From positions 124,001-188,000 of the forward strand of contig NC_015178.1 in NCBI RefSeq assembly GCF_000202835.1: a stretch of DNA of 64,000 bases, written 5' to 3'. Both the position numbers and the translations under genes were made by a program. Positions within the stretch are counted from its first letter, which is position 1. Every line of letters begins with the position of its first letter. This document shows positions 51,079 to 59,919 of the stretch, piece by piece. Under the pieces are notes generated by a model. It worked only from the letters and a program-made list of their open reading frames with translations. It was not told where the DNA came from and did no database searches. Source of the stretch: Acidiphilium multivorum AIU301. GTDB taxonomy: Bacteria; Pseudomonadota; Alphaproteobacteria; Acetobacterales; Acetobacteraceae.

Positions 51079-51779
51079 GCGAGGCCGTCGATCAGGGCGG
51101 AGCAGAAGCCGCGATCCGCGCCGCGCGAGCGGAGCTGGATCGGGCCGAACAGCTGGCCCGGCTCGACAATGACCCCACCGCGCACACGCTCCACGCGCTC
51201 CGATTGTTCCTGGACTCGACAGCCGCCATCGCCGCGGATCAGCGGCGCGTTATGGCTGAGCACCGACAGAACATCGATCAGGATTTCAGCGCCGTGCGCC
51301 AGGCGCGGGATGGCTTGGCGCAAACCATCGATCAAGCCTTCCAGGCGGCAAAGGCGCAGGCCGAGGCGGCACATGCGGATCTCTCGCGTCAGTTTGTGGC
51401 CTCCTTCGCGAAAGAAGCAGAACAGCGCCTCAAGTCCATGTCGCGGTGGGTATGGTGGCGCACGATCGCCTCGGGCGCGGCGCTGGCGATCGTGATCCTC
51501 GCGCTCGGCTTCGGCCTGGGCTACTGGCGCGGCAACGCGGCCGGGTACAGCCGGGCCGCCGGGACGATTCAGGCCGCCGGGGCCGTTGAGCAATCCGTCC
51601 TCGCCTCGCAAGGCCCGGCTGGCTTGGCGCAATGGCACCAGCTCATGCGCGACAACGCCATTCTCGACACCATGAAATCCAACTGTTCGGGGAAGAACGT
51701 AGCGCATCAGGACGGCCGCACGGCCTGCCATCTTTGGTTATGGACCACGCCGAATGTCGCGTCCGCCGCGCATGGGTAG
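51075..51779 (+). CDS. Coiled-coil single-pass membrane protein of the transfer region
   Basis: 234 aa from ATG 51075, overlapping the ParA-like stop (ATGA). Residues 1-125 are a long helical coiled coil rich in Ala, Gln and Arg; one transmembrane helix (IASGAALAIVILALGFGLGYW) at about 136-156; a periplasmic tail with two Cys. Probably an inner-membrane partner of the ATPase. Family not recognised. Confidence 0.6.
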   Translation: MSEAVDQGGAEAAIRAARAELDRAEQLARLDNDPTAHTLHALRLFLDSTAAIAADQRRVMAEHRQNIDQDFSAVRQARDGLAQTIDQAFQAAKAQAEAAHADLSRQFVASFAKEAEQRLKSMSRWVWWRTIASGAALAIVILALGFGLGYWRGNAAGYSRAAGTIQAAGAVEQSVLASQGPAGLAQWHQLMRDNAILDTMKSNCSGKNVAHQDGRTACHLWLWTTPNVASAAHG

Positions 51780-51783
51780 CGGA

Positions 51784-52188
51784 ATGGACGAGCGTTTTAC
51801 TCCCACCGCGGATGGGTCGGCTCGCTCGGCCGACTTCACCTCCCAGCTCGGCCGGGTTTTGCTCGGCCTGCTTCGGGGCGCCTTGCGCTGTATGCTGGCG
51901 GCTGTGCTCGACGTGGTGATCCTCGCGGTGCGGTTCGTGCTCTGGTTCCGCCGCATCCTGTTCTGGCTGGGCTTCTTCTCAGCTCTGTCCTGCATTTTGA
52001 ATTATGAGGTTCATCGACTGCGCCTTGCCGCCTTCGCGCTCGGGGCTGGTATCCTCATGATGGCACTCTCACGCGCCAGCCTGCTCCTCAATGACCGGCT
52101 GCGCTTCTGGCAGCTGCAACTCCATGCCTGGGCGCAAGGCTGGCCAGTGAAGCGTTATGCCTTCACCGTGTTGCCGTCCCGGCGCTGA
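51784..52188 (+). CDS. Small membrane protein of the transfer region
   Basis: 134 aa from MDERFTPTADG; an ATG at 51772 that overlaps the previous stop is also possible. Hydrophobic segments at about 30-70 (GRVLLGLLRGALRCMLAAVL, VVILAVRFVLWF, ILFWLGFFSAL) and 80-105. No known motif. It is last in the plus-strand operon. Confidence 0.5.
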   Translation: MDERFTPTADGSARSADFTSQLGRVLLGLLRGALRCMLAAVLDVVILAVRFVLWFRRILFWLGFFSALSCILNYEVHRLRLAAFALGAGILMMALSRASLLLNDRLRFWQLQLHAWAQGWPVKRYAFTVLPSRR

Positions 52189-52719
52189 TGGAGTTGGCCG
52201 ACTTAATACCTAACCAGAAGCTGAACAATTACATGTAAGCATGTTGTTGTGTTGGTAGGGGCATAACTCGATCCTGGTCACTGGATGGCGGATTGTCTGC
52301 CTCTGAATCCAGCCGTTCAATGCCGACCCGAGCTGGCGGGAGCGCGCCCAACATGTCGCCCAACCTTCCCAAGGGAATGCTCCATAGCCGAAACTCGTGG
52401 GCACTCTGCTGGCTAACCGCCTTGGGTGGAACGCGGAATGGCCGCTTTGAAACGAGAAAGCTGCGAAACAGACATTTCCTGCATAGCCCGCTCCGGCCGA
52501 AGCCCGCCTGCCAGCTCCGGCGTACGTCGTGGCCCAAAGGCTGCGCGGCGGCAGGGGCCCTCTTGCACATTCACTGCGCGATCACGCGTCGTGCTGCAAG
52601 TCACGCCCGGCAGGCCATTGTTTGCACGTTGTCCTCAAACCAATTGCACCATCTCGGGATGTGCCTGACTTCCGCCAATCTCGTCGGATTGACGCAATCG
52701 TCGTGCCGGTTGCCTGGTT
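52189..52719. other. 531-bp region without a recognisable gene
   Basis: Frames of moderate length exist on both strands, but they start poorly, overlap each other and show no family motif. The last 60 bp lead into the nasT promoter. No RNA gene seen. Confidence 0.5.
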
Positions 52720-52735
52720 TGGCCCGTTTCTTGCT
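52720..52735 (+). promoter_or_regulatory. Sigma-54-like promoter of nasT-nasS
   Basis: TGGCCCGTTTCTTGCT matches TGGCACG-N4-TTGCW with one mismatch and lies 42 nt before the GTG of nasT. It suggests NtrC/RpoN (nitrogen) control. Confidence 0.72.
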
Positions 52736-52777
52736 GAGTTACGCTCGGCTACATTCCAGACGGATTAACCACCCTGC

Positions 52778-53353
52778 GTGTATATTCTGATTGCCGACAC
52801 TGATCGTACTCGTGCTGAGGCGCTTGCGGCGCGGCTTGGTGCTCAGACGGCCGGTTATGTTGTGCAGGTTGCTCCGTCCAACTTGAGCCTGTCGACCGCG
52901 GTCGCAGAACTCAGGCCAGATGTGGTGATCGTTGACATGGCCCGGCCGGACCGCGACAGTCTTGAACAGGTTCGCAGCGCCACCGCCCAGCCGGCACCGG
53001 TGATGCTATTCGTGGATGAGGATGACCCGAACTTCATGGAGGAGGCGATCGGCGCCGGTGTCGCATCCTACCACGTCGATATCGCGACCATCGCCGACAT
53101 CAAGCCGATCCTGCGCAGCGCGATCGCCCTGTTCCGACGGGGGGCCGAACGCGAACGCCGCCTTGCTGAGGCGGAGTCGGCCCTTGCCGAGCGCCGGCTG
53201 GTCGATGCTGCCAAGCGCCTGCTCATGCAGCGCGACATGATGACCGAACCGGCCGCTCATCGCTTTTTGCAGCGCCGGGCAATGGAGCGCCAGGTACGCG
53301 TTGCCGAAGTCGCCCGCGCTCTACTAGGCGATGACGAGGAAAAAATGCCGTGA
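52778..53353 (+). CDS. nasT: NasT-like ANTAR-domain response regulator
   Basis: 191 aa from GTG 52778. Pseudo-receiver domain (ILIADTDRTRAEAL, RPDVVIVDM), then coiled coil and C-terminal ANTAR helices (SALAERRLVDAAKRLLMQRDMMTEPAAHRFLQRRAMER). ANTAR proteins bind paired RNA hairpins and prevent termination in nas leader transcripts. NasS normally holds NasT inactive until nitrate binds. It overlaps nasS as GTGA. Confidence 0.88.
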   Translation: MYILIADTDRTRAEALAARLGAQTAGYVVQVAPSNLSLSTAVAELRPDVVIVDMARPDRDSLEQVRSATAQPAPVMLFVDEDDPNFMEEAIGAGVASYHVDIATIADIKPILRSAIALFRRGAERERRLAEAESALAERRLVDAAKRLLMQRDMMTEPAAHRFLQRRAMERQVRVAEVARALLGDDEEKMP

Positions 53354-53909
53354 GTTCCATACCGATCCGCATCGGCGTCTTGCGGCTGATTGACTGCAGC
53401 CCCCCGATCGTCGCGCGCGAGTACGGCTTCTTCGCCGATGCCGGGCTTGAGGCCGACATCGCTGTCGAACCGTCCTGGGCCAATATCGCCGACAAGCTAG
53501 CCTACGGCATTCTCGACGCCGCGGTGATCCTGGGGCCGCTCGCCATCGCCATGGGGCTCGGCCTGCGGGGACGGCGAACCGCCCTGGCGCTTGTCGCGAT
53601 GCTTTCGCGCGAAGGCAATGCCGTGGTTCTCCGGCATGGCGCGGAGCGGTGGCTGGAAGAGGCCCGCTTCGCTGCGGTCCATGCATACTCCAACCATGAC
53701 CTGCTGCTCAGGCGTTATCTGGCGGAAGCCGGAATCGACCTGGCCCGAACAAAGATAGGGGGCCGCCCGCCTGCCGAGATGGTCGCCTCGCTTGCGGCCG
53801 GCGAGATCGACGGCTTCTGCGCCGGCGCTCCCTGGGGCGCGCTCGCGGTCCGGACCGGATTCGGCACGGTTGTCGCCGATTCTGCGACGCTGGCACCCGG
53901 GCATCCAGA
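53350..53909 (+). pseudogene. nasS: nasS 5' part (nitrate/nitrite-sensing binding protein), split by an IS
   Basis: GTG start; SIPIRIGVLRLIDCSPPIVAREYGFFADAGL and later AAGEIDGFCAGAPWG match NrtA/NasS-type periplasmic-binding folds without a signal peptide. The frame ends in IS1111-type element B at ...APGHPE. Joined to 55288-55618 it gives an uninterrupted 296-aa protein, so a single insertion broke it. The loss should free NasT. Confidence 0.85.
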
Positions 53910-53926
53910 AACGTATGGCCCGCCCC

Positions 53927-54165
53927 GTCTGCAAGTGGTATTTTCGATGAACTGACCAGTCTGCGTCAACGTATCCGGCCTCGGAGCAAGCTCCCGGCCA
54001 AGATGGAGATCCGCGCGATCCGGTCCTCATAAAATTCACGGCATCAAGCGCGCCATTTTTTGAAGCAGGTTCCCGAAACGCCGGTCGACTGTCAGGCCAT
54101 CTTCATTCCACCACCCGCAAACATCATGACCGGCTATCAAGTTAGCGAGATCATTAGCCGGCTAA
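53927..54165 (-). ncRNA. Candidate bridge RNA of IS1111-type element B
   Basis: Same place and conserved blocks as in element A, with a compensated stem (GGAGCAAGCTCC). Its variable segment CATAAAATTC (54028-54037) repeats the right junction of this insertion (55285-55294). The strand is assumed from the recombinase direction. Confidence 0.6.
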
Positions 54166-55215
54166 TCATGCCATCCCTGATGCGGACCTGGCATCAAACG
54201 TGCCGCCGTTTCTCAGTACCGCCCAAGCGATCCGCGCCAGCTTGTTGGCCAGTGCGACAACCACTGCATTCTTGTGGACCCGAGCGGTGAGCCCGCGCAG
54301 CCAGCCGCCGAGCGGCGTTGAGCTGGTCAACAGACTGGGAAGAGCGGCGCGAGCACCATGGATCAGCAGCTTGCGCAGATACTTGTTGCCGCGCTTGCTG
54401 ATCCCGACCAGCCGCGGTCGGCCTCCTGTCGTGATCTGCCGCGGCACCAGACCAAGCCAGGCAGCAAGATCGCGGCCCCGGCTGAACGTCTCACCGTTGC
54501 CGATCGCGGCAATCAGCGCGGTCGCGTTCATCACGCCGATCCCGGGAATGCTGATCAGCCGGCGTGCCGCTTCGTCCTCGCGCGTGCGAGCGACAAATTC
54601 GTCCTCAAAAGCGGTGATCCGCCGATCCAGCTCACGCCATTCGGCCCGCATGTCGGCAATCAGCGCCCGCAGCCGCGGCGTCAATGTCGCCGGTGGCTCG
54701 GCTTCATCGCCATCGAACATCTCGATCAGGGACCGCTCGAGCTTGCTCCGCCCCTGCGGCACCGTAACCCCGCGCTCCAACAGGATCGCTCGCAACTGGT
54801 TGATCAGCGCCGTCCGTTCACCGACCAGCCGGTCACGCGCCCGATGCAGGGTCTGCATGTCAAGCTGCTCCTCCGTTTTCATGGACACAAAACGCATCGT
54901 TGGCCGTGTTGCCGCCTCCGCAATCGCCTCGGCATCGCGATCATCGTTCTTCTGCGCCTTCACATAAGGGCGCACGTATTCCGGCGACATCAGCCGGACG
55001 TCGTGTCCCTGCGCCGCGAGAAGACGGGCAAGATGATGAGCGCCGCAGCACGCCTCCATCGCTATCACGCAAGGCGGCAACTCCTTCGTGAACGTCACCA
55101 CGGTCTCCGGTCGCATCCGCCGCCGTTTGATCACCGCACCAGTCCCATCCAGTCCCGCAAGGCTGCAGCTGTTCTTGCCCAGATCAATCCCTAAAACCGC
55201 GATCTCTGTCTTCAT
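54166..55215 (-). CDS. IS110-family recombinase (IS1111 group), second type
   Basis: 349 aa. Acidic residues in VLGIDLGKNS, IAMEACCGAHH and NDDRDAEAIAEA; the C-terminal domain has IPGIGVMNATAL and GISKRGNKYLRKL. It is clearly homologous to the 26018-27058 protein but diverged through its middle (for example EMFDGDEAEPPATL), so it is a sister element, not a copy. Confidence 0.92.
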   Translation of the reverse strand: MKTEIAVLGIDLGKNSCSLAGLDGTGAVIKRRRMRPETVVTFTKELPPCVIAMEACCGAHHLARLLAAQGHDVRLMSPEYVRPYVKAQKNDDRDAEAIAEAATRPTMRFVSMKTEEQLDMQTLHRARDRLVGERTALINQLRAILLERGVTVPQGRSKLERSLIEMFDGDEAEPPATLTPRLRALIADMRAEWRELDRRITAFEDEFVARTREDEAARRLISIPGIGVMNATALIAAIGNGETFSRGRDLAAWLGLVPRQITTGGRPRLVGISKRGNKYLRKLLIHGARAALPSLLTSSTPLGGWLRGLTARVHKNAVVVALANKLARIAWAVLRNGGTFDARSASGMA

Positions 55216-55287
55216 TGCCTGCCTCCCTTTCTTCCGTTGGCCCCCGGCAGATTACTCTACAAGCGGGAAAGGGGCGGGCCATTCCAT

Positions 55288-55618
55288 AAAATTCGTGGTC
55301 CTGCGGGCTGATTTTGCAGCAATCCAACCTGCAGCCGCCGCCTTGCGCGCTGCTCTTGGGGCCGCTACCGCGCTCTGCCGCGCGCCAGATGGAGCACCTT
55401 CACTCGCCCGCCTGCTTGCCGCCCCCGCCCATCTGGACCTGCCGGAAGGTATGGTACGCGACGCGCTCATCCCCCGGACCGGCAATCCGATCTTCATGAC
55501 CGGCGCCTCGCTTCTGCCGGACAAGGCCGACATTGCCTGGACCATCGCGCGGATGGTCGAGGCCGGCCATCTTGATCCTGCAGGAGAAGATCCAAGTCTG
55601 GCCATTATTACACCATAA
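55288..55618 (+). pseudogene. nasS: nasS 3' part
   Basis: Continues the nasS frame (KFVVLRADFAAIQPAAAALR...) to TAA 55616-55618. The segment GNPIFMTGASLLPDKADIAWTIARMVEAGHL fits the C-terminal end of NrtA/NasS-type proteins (FM...W...QMVRWG). It has no start of its own. Confidence 0.82.
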
Positions 55619-55731
55619 TAACAAGCCATAAAATAGGCATAAGAACGAAAAATGGTCTTATGTTGTATAAACAATACGCATATATTGTGTTGTCGTACCC
55701 TATAAGGCCCGTTTTTGGACAACTCATAAGC

Positions 55732-55748
55732 TTGGCATCGATATTGCG
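55732..55748 (+). promoter_or_regulatory. Sigma-54-like promoter of the narK-nirBD-nasA operon
   Basis: TTGGCATCGATATTGCG has GG and GC at the right 12-nt spacing and a full TTGC. It leaves a leader of roughly 125 nt before the narK ATG, room for NasT-type antitermination. Confidence 0.68.
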
Positions 55749-55853
55749 TAGCCGCATATGCATGGTGACATGCGGCTTCGGGCCAATGACGGCTCGAGGG
55801 TCGTGCGGGCGTTGCCCATCCTTGATCGATCGCGCGCCAACGGGGGCCGCATC

Positions 55854-55871
55854 GCGGATCGCAAGATCCGC
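55854..55871 (+). promoter_or_regulatory. Leader hairpin just before the narK ribosome-binding site
   Basis: GCGGATC, tetraloop GCAA, GATCCGC: a perfect 7-bp stem with a GNRA loop, ending right at AGGAG (55872-55876). A smaller hairpin (GCAT, loop GGTGAC, ATGC) is at 55760-55773. They may belong to a NasT-controlled leader. I could not identify a clear ANTAR double hairpin or a T-run terminator. Confidence 0.4.
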
Positions 55872-55883
55872 AGGAGTGCGACC

Positions 55884-57110
55884 ATGCATACCACGACGGA
55901 AAAATCGTTTCTGATATCCGGCCATCTACCGACCCTTTTTGCAGCGTTCCTCTATTTCGACGCCAGTTTCATGGTCTGGGTGCTGCTCGGTCCGCTCGGT
56001 GTGCAGATCGGCCGGACGCTGCATCTCGATCCCGCGCACAAGGGGCTGATGGTCGCGGTTCCGGTGCTGGCCGGTGCCCTCCTGCGGATTCCGAACGGAT
56101 TGTCGGTCGACCGCTTCGGCGGGCGGCGCACCGCGATCGTGGCGCAGTTCATCGTCATCACCGGCCTTCTCCTCGCCTGGGCGACCGGCCTGCCAAGCTA
56201 CGGCTCGGTGCTGGCGCTGGGGCTCGTCCTTGGCCTCGCCGGCGCATCCTTTGCGGTTGCTCTGCCGCTCGCATCGCGCTGGTATCCGAAGGAGCATCAG
56301 GGAACCGCCCTTGGCATCGCGGGCGCGGGCAATTCGGGCACTGTGCTTGCCGCCCTGTTTGCCCCGGCGCTCGGCCTCGCTTTCGGCTACGCCAGCGTCT
56401 TCGGCATGGCGGCGGCGATCATGGTCGTCGTGCTGTGCGTCTTCTCGATACTCGCGAAAGACAGCCCGGCCCATCCGGCGCCGCAGAGCCTCGGCGCCTA
56501 TCTCCGCGTGCTGCGGCTCCACGACACGTGGTGGTTCATGCTGTTCTACAGCGTTACTTTCGGCGGTTTCGTCGGACTCGCGGCATCGCTGACGATCTAT
56601 TTCCATACCCAGTACGGCCTGGCTGCGGTCAACGCCGGCTACGCCACGGCGGCCTGCGTCTTCGTCGGATCGTCGGTGCGGCCGCTCGGCGGCTGGCTCG
56701 CGGATCGGATCGGCGGAATCGCGGCACTCTCGATCTTCTATGTCGTCGCCGCGGCCACGCTGGCTCTGGTTAGCATCGGCCTGCCGGACCTCGCCCTCGC
56801 CCTTGCTGCCTTCGTCCTCGCGATGCTCGCCCTTGGGATGGGCAACGGCGCGGTGTTCCAGCTCGTGCCGATCCGCTTCGGCCGCGAGATCGGGGTAATG
56901 ACCGGCCTGGTCGGCATGGCCGGCGGGGTCGGTGGATTCTACCTCGCCTCCAGCCTCGGCTTTTCGAAGCAGTTCACCGGCTCCTACCAGGACGGGTTCC
57001 TGGTCTTCGCCGCCCTCGCGCTCGTCGCCTTCGCCGGGCTGATGACGGTGCGTCGCCGCTGGCGCGCGGATTTCACCTCGCCCCCCGGCAACGGCACCGT
57101 CCGGATCTGA
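55884..57110 (+). CDS. narK: NarK-type nitrate/nitrite MFS transporter
   Basis: 408 aa from MHTTTEKSFL; AGGAG lies 7 nt upstream, so longer upstream starts are rejected. Twelve hydrophobic segments. Nitrate-signature-like Gly-rich motifs (GLAGASFAVALP, GIAGAGNSGTV, MGNGAVFQLVPIRF, GLVGMAGGVGGFYL) and conserved Arg in the helices typify NarK/NasA-MFS proteins. It imports nitrate for the downstream reductases. Confidence 0.92.
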   Translation: MHTTTEKSFLISGHLPTLFAAFLYFDASFMVWVLLGPLGVQIGRTLHLDPAHKGLMVAVPVLAGALLRIPNGLSVDRFGGRRTAIVAQFIVITGLLLAWATGLPSYGSVLALGLVLGLAGASFAVALPLASRWYPKEHQGTALGIAGAGNSGTVLAALFAPALGLAFGYASVFGMAAAIMVVVLCVFSILAKDSPAHPAPQSLGAYLRVLRLHDTWWFMLFYSVTFGGFVGLAASLTIYFHTQYGLAAVNAGYATAACVFVGSSVRPLGGWLADRIGGIAALSIFYVVAAATLALVSIGLPDLALALAAFVLAMLALGMGNGAVFQLVPIRFGREIGVMTGLVGMAGGVGGFYLASSLGFSKQFTGSYQDGFLVFAALALVAFAGLMTVRRRWRADFTSPPGNGTVRI

Positions 57111-57124
57111 AAGGAACGAACGCC

Positions 57125-59569
57125 ATGCATGGCACCACCCTCTCGCGGCCGCGCCTCGTCGTCGTCGGTAACGGTATGGCCGGGATGCGGACGGTCGAGG
57201 AAATCCTCGCCATCGCGCCCGGCATATTCGACATCACCGTGTTCGGCGCGGAACCCCACCCGAACTACGACCGGATCATGCTCTCGCCACTTCTCGCAGG
57301 CGAGAAGCGGTTCGAGGATATCGTCCTTAATGACTACGACTGGTACGCTAGCAACGGCATTCGCCTCATCGCCGGCGAGCATGTCGACTGGATCGACCGC
57401 GCGCGCCGGATCGTGCGAGGTGCCGCCGGCACCGAGGCGCCCTACGACCTGCTTCTGCTGGCGACAGGCTCCAGCCCATTCGTCCTGCCGATCCCCGGGG
57501 CAGAACTTGATGGCGTGCAAACCTTCCGCTCCGTCGCCGATGTCGGGGACATGCTGGCAACCGCGCGGCCCGGCGCGAAGGCGGTGGTGATCGGCGGCGG
57601 GCTGCTCGGGCTGGAGGCGGCGCACGGCCTCGACCTGCGCAGCGCCGAAGTGACGGTGATCCACCTGATGCCGACCCTGATGGAGCGCCAGCTCGACGCT
57701 TCCGCTGCCCATCTGCTCAAGCAGACCCTCGAGGCGCGCGGAATGACGATCCTGACCGGCACCGAGACCGCCGCGTTCATCGGCGACGACCGGGTGCGCG
57801 CGGTCCGGCTGAAGGACGGGCGGGAAATTCCCACCGACCTCGTGGTGATGGCCGTCGGTATCCGTCCGAATGCAGGCCTGGCCCGGGCGACCGGTCTCGA
57901 ATGCAATCGTGGCGTGATCGTCGACGATTTCCTGCGGACCTCCGATCCCGCGATCTTCGCGATCGGCGAATGCGTCGAGCATGACGGCAAGGTCTTCGGC
58001 CTGGTCGCACCGATCTGGGAGATGGCCCGTGTCGCCGCGCGGGCGATGACCGGCACGCCGGGGATCGGATTCACGCCGGCGGCCAGCGTTACAAGGCTCA
58101 AGGTCTCGGGCGTGGAGATGGCCTCGGCCGGCGCCTTCCTCGGCGATTCCGGCACCGAGGACATCGTGCTGCGCGACGGCGCGCGGGGGACCTATCGCCG
58201 GCTCGTCCTGCGAGAAAACCGGATCGTCGGCCTCGTCGCCATTGGCGATGCAAGCGACGCCGCCTGGCATTTCCAGCTCCTGAAGGACGGGACCGATATC
58301 GGCGAGATCCGCGACAGTGTGATCTTCGGCCCCCTCGCGGACGGACCGGCCGACCCCGACGCCGCCGTGATGGCCCTGCCGGACGGTGCGGAAATCTGCG
58401 GCTGCAACGGCGTCTGCAAGGGGACGATAACGAGGGCGATCAAAGCGTTCGGCCTCGCAAGCGTCGATGACGTGCGCGCGAGGACCAAGGCGTCCTCCTC
58501 GTGCGGTTCCTGCACAGGCCAGGTCGAGGCGCTGCTGCGCGCCGCCCTCGGCACGGAGTACGCACCCGCGACGGTCAAGCCGGTCTGCAAATGCACCGGT
58601 CTCGACCATGGCGAGGTGCGCAGGCGGATCGTCGGCGGCAAACTGAAATCAATCCCGGCGGTGATGCAGGCGCTGGAATGGAAGACCCCGGACGGCTGCC
58701 ATGTCTGCCGCCCGGCGCTCAATTTCTACCTGCTCTGCGCCTGGCCGGGCGAATACGTTGACGACGCCCAGTCGCGCTTCGTCAACGAGCGGATGCACGC
58801 GAACATCCAGAAGGACGGCACCTTCTCGGTGGTCCCGCGCATGTGGGGCGGCGTGACCAACGCGCGCGAACTGCGCGCGATCGCCGACGTGGTGGACAAA
58901 TTCGACATTCCGGAGGTCAAGATCACCGGCGGCCAGCGCATCGACATGCTCGGTGTGAAGCGCGAGGACCTGCCCACGGTCTGGCGCGACCTGAACGCCG
59001 CCGGCCTGGTGTCCGGCCACGCCTACGGCAAGGCGTTGCGGACTGTGAAGACCTGCGTTGGCTCGGAATGGTGCCGCTTCGGCACCCAGAACTCGACCCG
59101 CATGGGCATCGCGCTGGAAAAGATGAGCTGGGGCTCGTGGCATCCGCACAAGGTGAAGATGGCCGTCTCCGGCTGCCCGCGGAACTGCGCCGAGGCGAGC
59201 ATCAAGGATTTCGGCGTGATCGCGACTGAGGCCGGCTGGGACCTGCTGGTCGGCGGCAACGGCGGCATCCGCCTGCGCGGCACCGACCTGCTGTGCAAGG
59301 TGACGACAGAGGCCGAGGTGCTCGAATACTGCGCCGCCTTCCTCCAGCTCTACCGCGAGGAGGCCCATTACCTCGAGCGCACCGCGCCCTGGATCGAGCG
59401 CGTCGGGCTCGACTATGTGAAGCAAGCCGTTGTCGAGGACGAGGACAACCGCGAGGCTCTCGCCGCCCGCTTCCTGCATGCCCAAACATTCGCCCAGGCC
59501 GATCCCTGGGCTATGCAGTCGGCCGCGGCCGCCGGCGCGAAATTCACCCATGTCGCGGAGCTTACGTGA
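57125..59569 (+). CDS. nirB: NirB, NAD(P)H-dependent assimilatory nitrite reductase large subunit
   Basis: 814 aa. N-terminal FAD/NAD domains (VVVGNGMAGMRTVEE, VVIGGGLLGLEAAHG, ATSDPAIFAIGE-like RTSDPAIFAIGE). BFD-like [2Fe-2S] CGCNGVC...SCGSC near 424-460 and a second Cys motif KCTGL...DGCHVC. The C-terminal siroheme/[4Fe-4S] domain has CVGSEWC (about 642) and SGCPRNCAEA (about 682). It reduces nitrite to ammonium with NirD. AAAGGA precedes the ATG. Confidence 0.95.
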   Translation: MHGTTLSRPRLVVVGNGMAGMRTVEEILAIAPGIFDITVFGAEPHPNYDRIMLSPLLAGEKRFEDIVLNDYDWYASNGIRLIAGEHVDWIDRARRIVRGAAGTEAPYDLLLLATGSSPFVLPIPGAELDGVQTFRSVADVGDMLATARPGAKAVVIGGGLLGLEAAHGLDLRSAEVTVIHLMPTLMERQLDASAAHLLKQTLEARGMTILTGTETAAFIGDDRVRAVRLKDGREIPTDLVVMAVGIRPNAGLARATGLECNRGVIVDDFLRTSDPAIFAIGECVEHDGKVFGLVAPIWEMARVAARAMTGTPGIGFTPAASVTRLKVSGVEMASAGAFLGDSGTEDIVLRDGARGTYRRLVLRENRIVGLVAIGDASDAAWHFQLLKDGTDIGEIRDSVIFGPLADGPADPDAAVMALPDGAEICGCNGVCKGTITRAIKAFGLASVDDVRARTKASSSCGSCTGQVEALLRAALGTEYAPATVKPVCKCTGLDHGEVRRRIVGGKLKSIPAVMQALEWKTPDGCHVCRPALNFYLLCAWPGEYVDDAQSRFVNERMHANIQKDGTFSVVPRMWGGVTNARELRAIADVVDKFDIPEVKITGGQRIDMLGVKREDLPTVWRDLNAAGLVSGHAYGKALRTVKTCVGSEWCRFGTQNSTRMGIALEKMSWGSWHPHKVKMAVSGCPRNCAEASIKDFGVIATEAGWDLLVGGNGGIRLRGTDLLCKVTTEAEVLEYCAAFLQLYREEAHYLERTAPWIERVGLDYVKQAVVEDEDNREALAARFLHAQTFAQADPWAMQSAAAAGAKFTHVAELT

Positions 59570-59919
59570 TGGACGCGATCATGACCGATACCGGCTTCGT
59601 CGATGTCGCCGCCCTCGACGACATCCCCCAACGCGGCGCCCGGACCGTGGCGACCGCGCACGGCGATGTCGCGATCTTCCGCACCGGCGACGACGCCGTC
59701 TTCGCCCTGCGCGATTCCTGCCCGCACAGGGGCGGCAAAATCAGCCATGGCATCGTCCACGGCCATGGCGTCACCTGCCCGCTGCACAACTGGGTGATCG
59801 CGCTCGCGACCGGTGCGGCTGAGGGCGAGGCGGCCGCCTCCTGCGTCCCGCGCTTCCCGGTACGCGTGACCGAGGGACGCGTGCTGCTGGACGTCTCCGC
59901 TCCGCTGGCGCCGGCATGA
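59569..59919 (+). CDS. nirD: NirD, nitrite reductase small subunit with an intact Rieske motif
   Basis: 116 aa from ATG 59569, overlapping the nirB stop by one base. CPHRGGKISHG and TCPLHNW give complete Rieske ligands (Cys-His and Cys-His). E. coli NirD has lost these. It overlaps nasA by 4 nt. Partner of NirB in the cytoplasm. Confidence 0.93.
   Translation: MDAIMTDTGFVDVAALDDIPQRGARTVATAHGDVAIFRTGDDAVFALRDSCPHRGGKISHGIVHGHGVTCPLHNWVIALATGAAEGEAAASCVPRFPVRVTEGRVLLDVSAPLAPA

Larger units (their letters stand above)
53910..55287 (-). mobile_element. IS110-family (IS1111-type) element, copy B
   Basis: Subterminal repeats ATGGCCCGCCCC at 53915-53926 and (inverted) 55271-55282. The ends fit exact restoration of the nasS frame (HPE joined to KFVV). 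No target duplication, as usual for IS110. Related to but not identical with element A. Confidence 0.87.

Noticed and set aside
52293-52790. 165-codon plus-strand frame before nasT
   Set aside because: Runs across the sigma-54-like promoter and the nasT start in another frame, with no recognisable fold or good ribosome-binding site.
56984-58609. 541-codon minus-strand frame opposite narK/nirB
   Set aside because: Shadow of nirB codon bias; low-complexity Arg/Gly/Asp composition and no motif.
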